Shown here piece after piece: positions 12,369-14,922 of a stretch of 14,922 bases of DNA (positions within the stretch are counted from its first letter, which is position 1; the number at the start of each line of letters is the position of its first letter). This DNA is from SG8-39 sp032125995. GTDB taxonomy: Bacteria > Pseudomonadota > Gammaproteobacteria > Burkholderiales > SG8-39. The stretch lies in NCBI GenBank assembly GCA_032125995.1, contig JAQBBQ010000009.1:1-14922 (forward strand), in the 5' to 3' direction. The position numbers and the translations under genes are program-made. The notes under the pieces are model-generated. The model was not told the origin of the DNA and did not search any database. It saw only the letters and a list, made by a program, of their open reading frames with translations.

Positions 12369-12558
12369 GTCCACTTTACCTGGGGTCAAACGCATCGGAT
12401 TCAATTCGCACCGGCGCGCGTGGCGTGTTCGCTCAATCACGCCGCTTCGCTTCGTTGGCCTTCATTTTTTTGCGCTACCCATCCTTCTTTTGGTCAAATG
12501 CTTGCGGCCGCGTTCGAGGTGAACCATCACGGATGTCGGTTGTCAGGAGAGGAGCGCC

Positions 12559-12867
12559 ATGCTTGAACTCAGACCGAGCTGCGAACACTGCAACAAGGCG
12601 CTGCCGCCCGATTCGCTCGAGGCGTGCATCTGCTCCTACGAGTGCACGTTCTGCGCGACCTGTGTCGAAAACCTGCTGTCGAACGTCTGCCCGAACTGTG
12701 GCGGTGGTTTTGCGCCGCGGCCGATCCGGCCTGCGAACAACTGGCAGGGCGACAATTTTCTCGGCAAGAACCCGGCGAGCATCACGGTCAAACACCGACC
12801 GGTGGACCCTGAGGTGCACACGCGATTCGCGGCGGCGATCCGCGATATCGCACCGGAGAAGCGCTGA
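12559..12867 (+). CDS. DUF1272 zinc-ribbon-like protein
   Basis: A 102-residue protein with the DUF1272 pattern: MLELRPSCEHCNKALPPDS, then CICSYECTFCATCVENLLSN and CPNCGGGFAPRPIRP. Eight or nine cysteines arranged as CxxC pairs suggest binding of two metal ions, probably zinc, as in a RING-like or ribbon fold. The C-terminal half (about 60-102) is charged and carries no recognised domain. AGGAGAGGAG before the ATG is a strong ribosome site. No function is established for the family. It begins the plus-strand gene line after the copper operon. Confidence 0.88.
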   Translation: MLELRPSCEHCNKALPPDSLEACICSYECTFCATCVENLLSNVCPNCGGGFAPRPIRPANNWQGDNFLGKNPASITVKHRPVDPEVHTRFAAAIRDIAPEKR

Positions 12868-13007
12868 CGCAACGGATGCGGGCCAACGCATCCCGGGATG
12901 GCCGCTGCGGCGGGCATGGCGCAGAATGACGATGCATCGGAGGCGCGCCTACGCGCTACTGACGGGACGTTCGCTGCCCCGCGGCAGCAAGAAATGAGGA
13001 TTCGACG

Positions 13008-13340
13008 ATGGTTCCATGGCTGATTCCAGCACTCAAGGCGGTCCTGCCGCATGTCGGCACGATCATTTCGACCGCGGCGCCGGTCTTTACCAAGAAGACG
13101 GGCGATACGGTCGCCAACCAAAACCTGCTCCTGCAGCAGCAGATCACCGAGCTGCAGACGGCAGCCTCGCAGAACGCGGCGCACGTCAGGGAACTCGCCG
13201 CGCAGTTGCAGAGCACGGTGGCGGCGCTCGAGCAGGCTGCGTCGGTCGCCGAGGCGCGGATGCGCCGCGTGCTGCTGCTGTGCGCCGCGGCGATCGGCGT
13301 CTCGTCGGTGGCGATGGTAGTGGCGCTGGTGGCGCGATGA
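13008..13340 (+). CDS. Small membrane protein with coiled coil, unknown function
   Basis: A 110-residue protein that I do not recognise. The N-terminus MVPWLIPALKAVLPHVGTII is hydrophobic and may associate with the membrane. Residues about 40-82 (LLLQQQITELQTAASQNAAH, then VRELAAQLQSTVAALEQAAS) are heptad-like and Gln/Ala-rich, a likely coiled coil. The last segment, VLLLCAAAIGVSSVAMVVALVAR, is a transmembrane helix preceded by MRR. The stop codon overlaps the start of the next gene (ATGA), so the two are coupled in one operon. GAGGATTC upstream of ATG 13008 is the likely ribosome site. Confidence 0.7.
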   Translation: MVPWLIPALKAVLPHVGTIISTAAPVFTKKTGDTVANQNLLLQQQITELQTAASQNAAHVRELAAQLQSTVAALEQAASVAEARMRRVLLLCAAAIGVSSVAMVVALVAR

Positions 13341-13714
13341 GTGGCGCAACGTCGTCACCGGCCGCGGTCAAACGGCCGCGCAACGTCTACCCCGCCTACC
13401 ACGCGCATGTGTATTTCGCCGAGGACACGCTCGCCCAGGCCGAGACGCTGTGTCGTGCCGCCGGAGAGCGCTTCGGCGTCGCCGTGGGACGCGTGCACCG
13501 GAAGCTTGTCGGCCCGCATCCGCACTGGAGCTGTCAGCTTGCGTTCGATGCCGCTCAATTCGATGCCTTGCTGCCCTGGCTCGAGGCGAACCGCGGCGGA
13601 CTGACCGTCTTCGTGCACGGTCTCACCGGTAACGACCTGAAAGACCACACCATTCACGCAGCCTGGCTGGGGTCGCCCGCGACCCTCGATCTGAGCGTAT
13701 TCTCTGATCGCTGA
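13337..13714 (+). CDS. DOPA 4,5-dioxygenase-family protein
   Basis: A 125-residue protein of the DOPA 4,5-dioxygenase family (aromatic extradiol-type enzyme first described in fungi). Conserved histidine-rich blocks are visible: VYPAYHAHVYFAEDTLAQA near residue 20, GVAVGRVHRKLVGPHPHWSC in the middle and FVHGLTGNDLKDHTIHAAWL near the end; these can supply the iron ligands. The ATG overlaps the previous gene's TGA. An earlier in-frame start at 13016 would lie inside that gene and is rejected. The bacterial members are widespread and mostly untested, so the substrate is uncertain. Confidence 0.88.
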   Translation: MSGATSSPAAVKRPRNVYPAYHAHVYFAEDTLAQAETLCRAAGERFGVAVGRVHRKLVGPHPHWSCQLAFDAAQFDALLPWLEANRGGLTVFVHGLTGNDLKDHTIHAAWLGSPATLDLSVFSDR

Positions 13715-13733
13715 TACCGAAAAGGAGGCGCGA

Positions 13734-14129
13734 ATGAAAACCGAACTGCTCTATCTCGTGTGGACCGCGGTGTTCACTGGGTTGATGTGGATCCCGTACA
13801 TCGTCGACCGCAGCATCGTGCGTGGCCCGAAGGATGGCCTCGGCTACCCGGACAATCCGAAGCCGCAGTCGCCCTGGGCGCAGCGCCTTATCAAGGCGCA
13901 TTACAACGCGGTGGAAAACCTCGTGCTGTTCGCGACCCTCGTGCTCACCGCCAACGCACTCGGCATGAGCGGCGGCGCGATCGCGACGGCAAGCGTGGTG
14001 TATTTCTGGGCGCGCGTAGCGCACGCGGTCGTCTACACCTTCGCCGTGCCCTTCGCCGCGCGCACCCTGACGTTCACGGTGGCGTGGATCGCGCTTGGGG
14101 TGATCGCCTGGCAGATCCTTATGCGCTGA
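13734..14129 (+). CDS. MAPEG-family membrane protein
   Basis: A 131-residue integral membrane protein of the MAPEG family (membrane-associated proteins in eicosanoid and glutathione metabolism). Four hydrophobic segments are visible: about residues 5-24 (YLVWTAVFTGLMWIPYI), 62-80 (NLVLFATLVLTANALG), 84-107 and 113-130. Between the first two lies AQRLIKAHYNAVENL, matching the family signature (R...A..N..E....). AAGGAGGCG precedes the ATG by 5-6 bases. It is 19 bases after the dioxygenase gene and 17 before the TfoX-domain gene, so it is likely co-transcribed. Bacterial members of this short type have no proven substrate. Confidence 0.88.
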   Translation: MKTELLYLVWTAVFTGLMWIPYIVDRSIVRGPKDGLGYPDNPKPQSPWAQRLIKAHYNAVENLVLFATLVLTANALGMSGGAIATASVVYFWARVAHAVVYTFAVPFAARTLTFTVAWIALGVIAWQILMR

Positions 14130-14146
14130 GCGCAGGGCGTACGCCG

Positions 14147-14527
14147 ATGGCCTACGACGAAGCGCTCGCGGCGCGCGTGCGCAAGCGGCTCGCCGGGCAG
14201 CGCGGCGTGAGCGAGCGGCGCATGTTCGGCGGGCTGTGCTTTCTTCTCAAGGGCCACATGTGCGCCGGGATCAATGGTTCGACGCTGATGCTGCGCGTCG
14301 GGCCCGCGGGCTATGCGGACGCGCTGGTGCGGCCGCACGCGCGCGAGATGGACTTCACCGGCCGGCCGCTGAAGGGAATGATTTATGTCGATCCGCCGGG
14401 CATCGCGAGCGCAGCGGCACTCGGACGCTGGCTGCGACTGGCGGTGGCGTTCGCGGGCAGCCAGCCGGCGACGATCAGACGTCCGGCGGCGAACAAGACG
14501 GTCGCGCGCAGGACACGGTCACGATGA
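14147..14527 (+). CDS. TfoX N-terminal-domain protein
   Basis: A 126-residue protein with one TfoX/Sxy N-terminal domain: AYDEALAARVRKRLAGQRGV, then SERRMFGGLCFLLKGHMCAG (the RMFGG..F...g.m.a signature), LMLRVGP and GRPLKGMIYVDPPGI. It lacks the C-terminal TfoX domain, so it is not a full competence regulator; stand-alone N-domains are common and uncharacterised. The tail from about residue 100 is basic (RRPAANKTVARRTRSR). ATG 14147 has only a weak ribosome site. The TGA stop overlaps the next start (ATGA 14524-14527), implying coupling to the acetyltransferase. Confidence 0.88.
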   Translation: MAYDEALAARVRKRLAGQRGVSERRMFGGLCFLLKGHMCAGINGSTLMLRVGPAGYADALVRPHAREMDFTGRPLKGMIYVDPPGIASAAALGRWLRLAVAFAGSQPATIRRPAANKTVARRTRSR

Positions 14528-14922
14528 TTCGCAAGTGCACCGACGCCGATACGCCGGTCCTGTGCGAGATCATTAACGACGCAGCCCAGGCCTACAAAGG
14601 CATCATCCCTGCTGACCGCTGGCACGAACCGTACATGGCGCTCGACGCGTTGCGAGACGAGATCAATGCAGGCGTCGAATTCTGGGGCGATGAATCGGAC
14701 GGCGAACTCCTCGGCGCGATGGGCATACAGCATCGGGGCGAGGTCGACCTGATTCGCCACGCCTACGTGCGGACGCGTGCGCGCCGGCAGGGCGTTGGCA
14801 CCCGCCTGCTCGCCCATCTCATGCAGATGACGCGCGAGCCGCTTCTGATCGGCACCTGGGCCGATGCACGCTGGGCCGTGGACTTCTACCGAAAGAATGG
14901 ATTCAGGCTGCTGACCCGAGAA
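14524..14922 (+). CDS. GNAT-family N-acetyltransferase, 3'-truncated by the window edge
   Basis: An open frame of 133 codons running off the window. It begins MIRKCTDADTPVLCEIINDA and contains LLGAMGIQHRGEVDLIRHAY (strand 4), VRTRARRQGVGTRLLAHLMQ, where RRQGVGTRL is the acetyl-CoA pyrophosphate-binding motif A (Q/RxxGxG/A), and AVDFYRKNGFRLL, the family A..fY.k.GF motif B. It transfers an acetyl group from acetyl-CoA to an amine; the acceptor is unknown. The start ATG overlaps the TfoX-domain gene's stop. It was checked by direct translation of bases 14524-14922; no stop occurs before the edge. Confidence 0.9.
   Translation, partial: MIRKCTDADTPVLCEIINDAAQAYKGIIPADRWHEPYMALDALRDEINAGVEFWGDESDGELLGAMGIQHRGEVDLIRHAYVRTRARRQGVGTRLLAHLMQMTREPLLIGTWADARWAVDFYRKNGFRLLTRE

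Noticed and set aside
12363..12389. GGGTCAA repeated twice (12363 and 12383) as a mobile-repeat remnant or second promoter
   Set aside because: The first copy is the -35 of the cueR promoter; the second has no -10 at a workable distance, and two short copies do not support a repeat family.
1..14922. CRISPR arrays, tRNA, rRNA or insertion sequences
   Set aside because: None seen: no regular short direct repeats, no cloverleaf with a tRNA signature, no transposase frame.

Overview
This is a GC-rich proteobacterial segment. Codon use, the copper-export operon and the metabolic genes suggest a beta- or gammaproteobacterium, but I cannot name the organism. The outer parts are ordinary chromosomal genes. 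The middle, about 2460-8260, is a chromosomal integron.

Layout. (1) 1-2184, plus strand: the 3' part of an acyl-CoA dehydrogenase gene, a small cupin and a nitroreductase-family protein, closely spaced. (2) 2192-2566, minus strand: a DUF2283 gene and the decayed remnant of its usual partner, a DUF4258 gene, which has become fused to the end of the next gene. (3) 2462-3619, minus strand: an integron integrase (intI) with all tyrosine-recombinase catalytic residues and the IntI-specific insertion. (4) 3620-~8260, plus strand: attI and an array of about six cassettes, all transcribed away from intI. C1 is brnT-brnA. C2 is a PF09720 antitoxin with a ParE-like toxin. C3 is a secreted DUF302 protein. 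C4 is higB-higA. C5 is a second PF09720 antitoxin/ParE pair plus a frameshifted hotdog thioesterase. C6 is a SAM-dependent methyltransferase. Five attC sites can be drawn; the sixth is only half recognisable. (5) 8407-9108, plus strand: a HAD-family haloacid dehalogenase. (6) 9122-12368, minus strand: a cueR-copA-copZ copper efflux operon behind a 19-bp-spacer MerR-type promoter. (7) 12559-14922, plus strand: DUF1272, a small coiled-coil membrane protein, a DOPA 4,5-dioxygenase-like protein, a MAPEG protein, a TfoX N-terminal-domain protein and the start of a GNAT acetyltransferase, partly overlapping.

Cassette edges can be checked internally. The first bases of C1-C4 and C6 are the reverse complement of the R'' end of the same cassette (7-13 nt), as expected for excised circular cassettes.

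Most notable points. Four of six cassettes carry toxin-antitoxin modules. In C2 a single base (C4648) appears to have destroyed both the toxin start codon and the antitoxin stop codon at once. C1 and C4, with unrelated toxin families, share the same compact control layout: a consensus promoter, an operator with 9-bp arms and a 5-bp centre covering the spacer and -10, and a GTG start at the predicted transcription start, implying leaderless mRNAs. The 3' end of intI is a read-in fusion to a dead DUF4258 gene.
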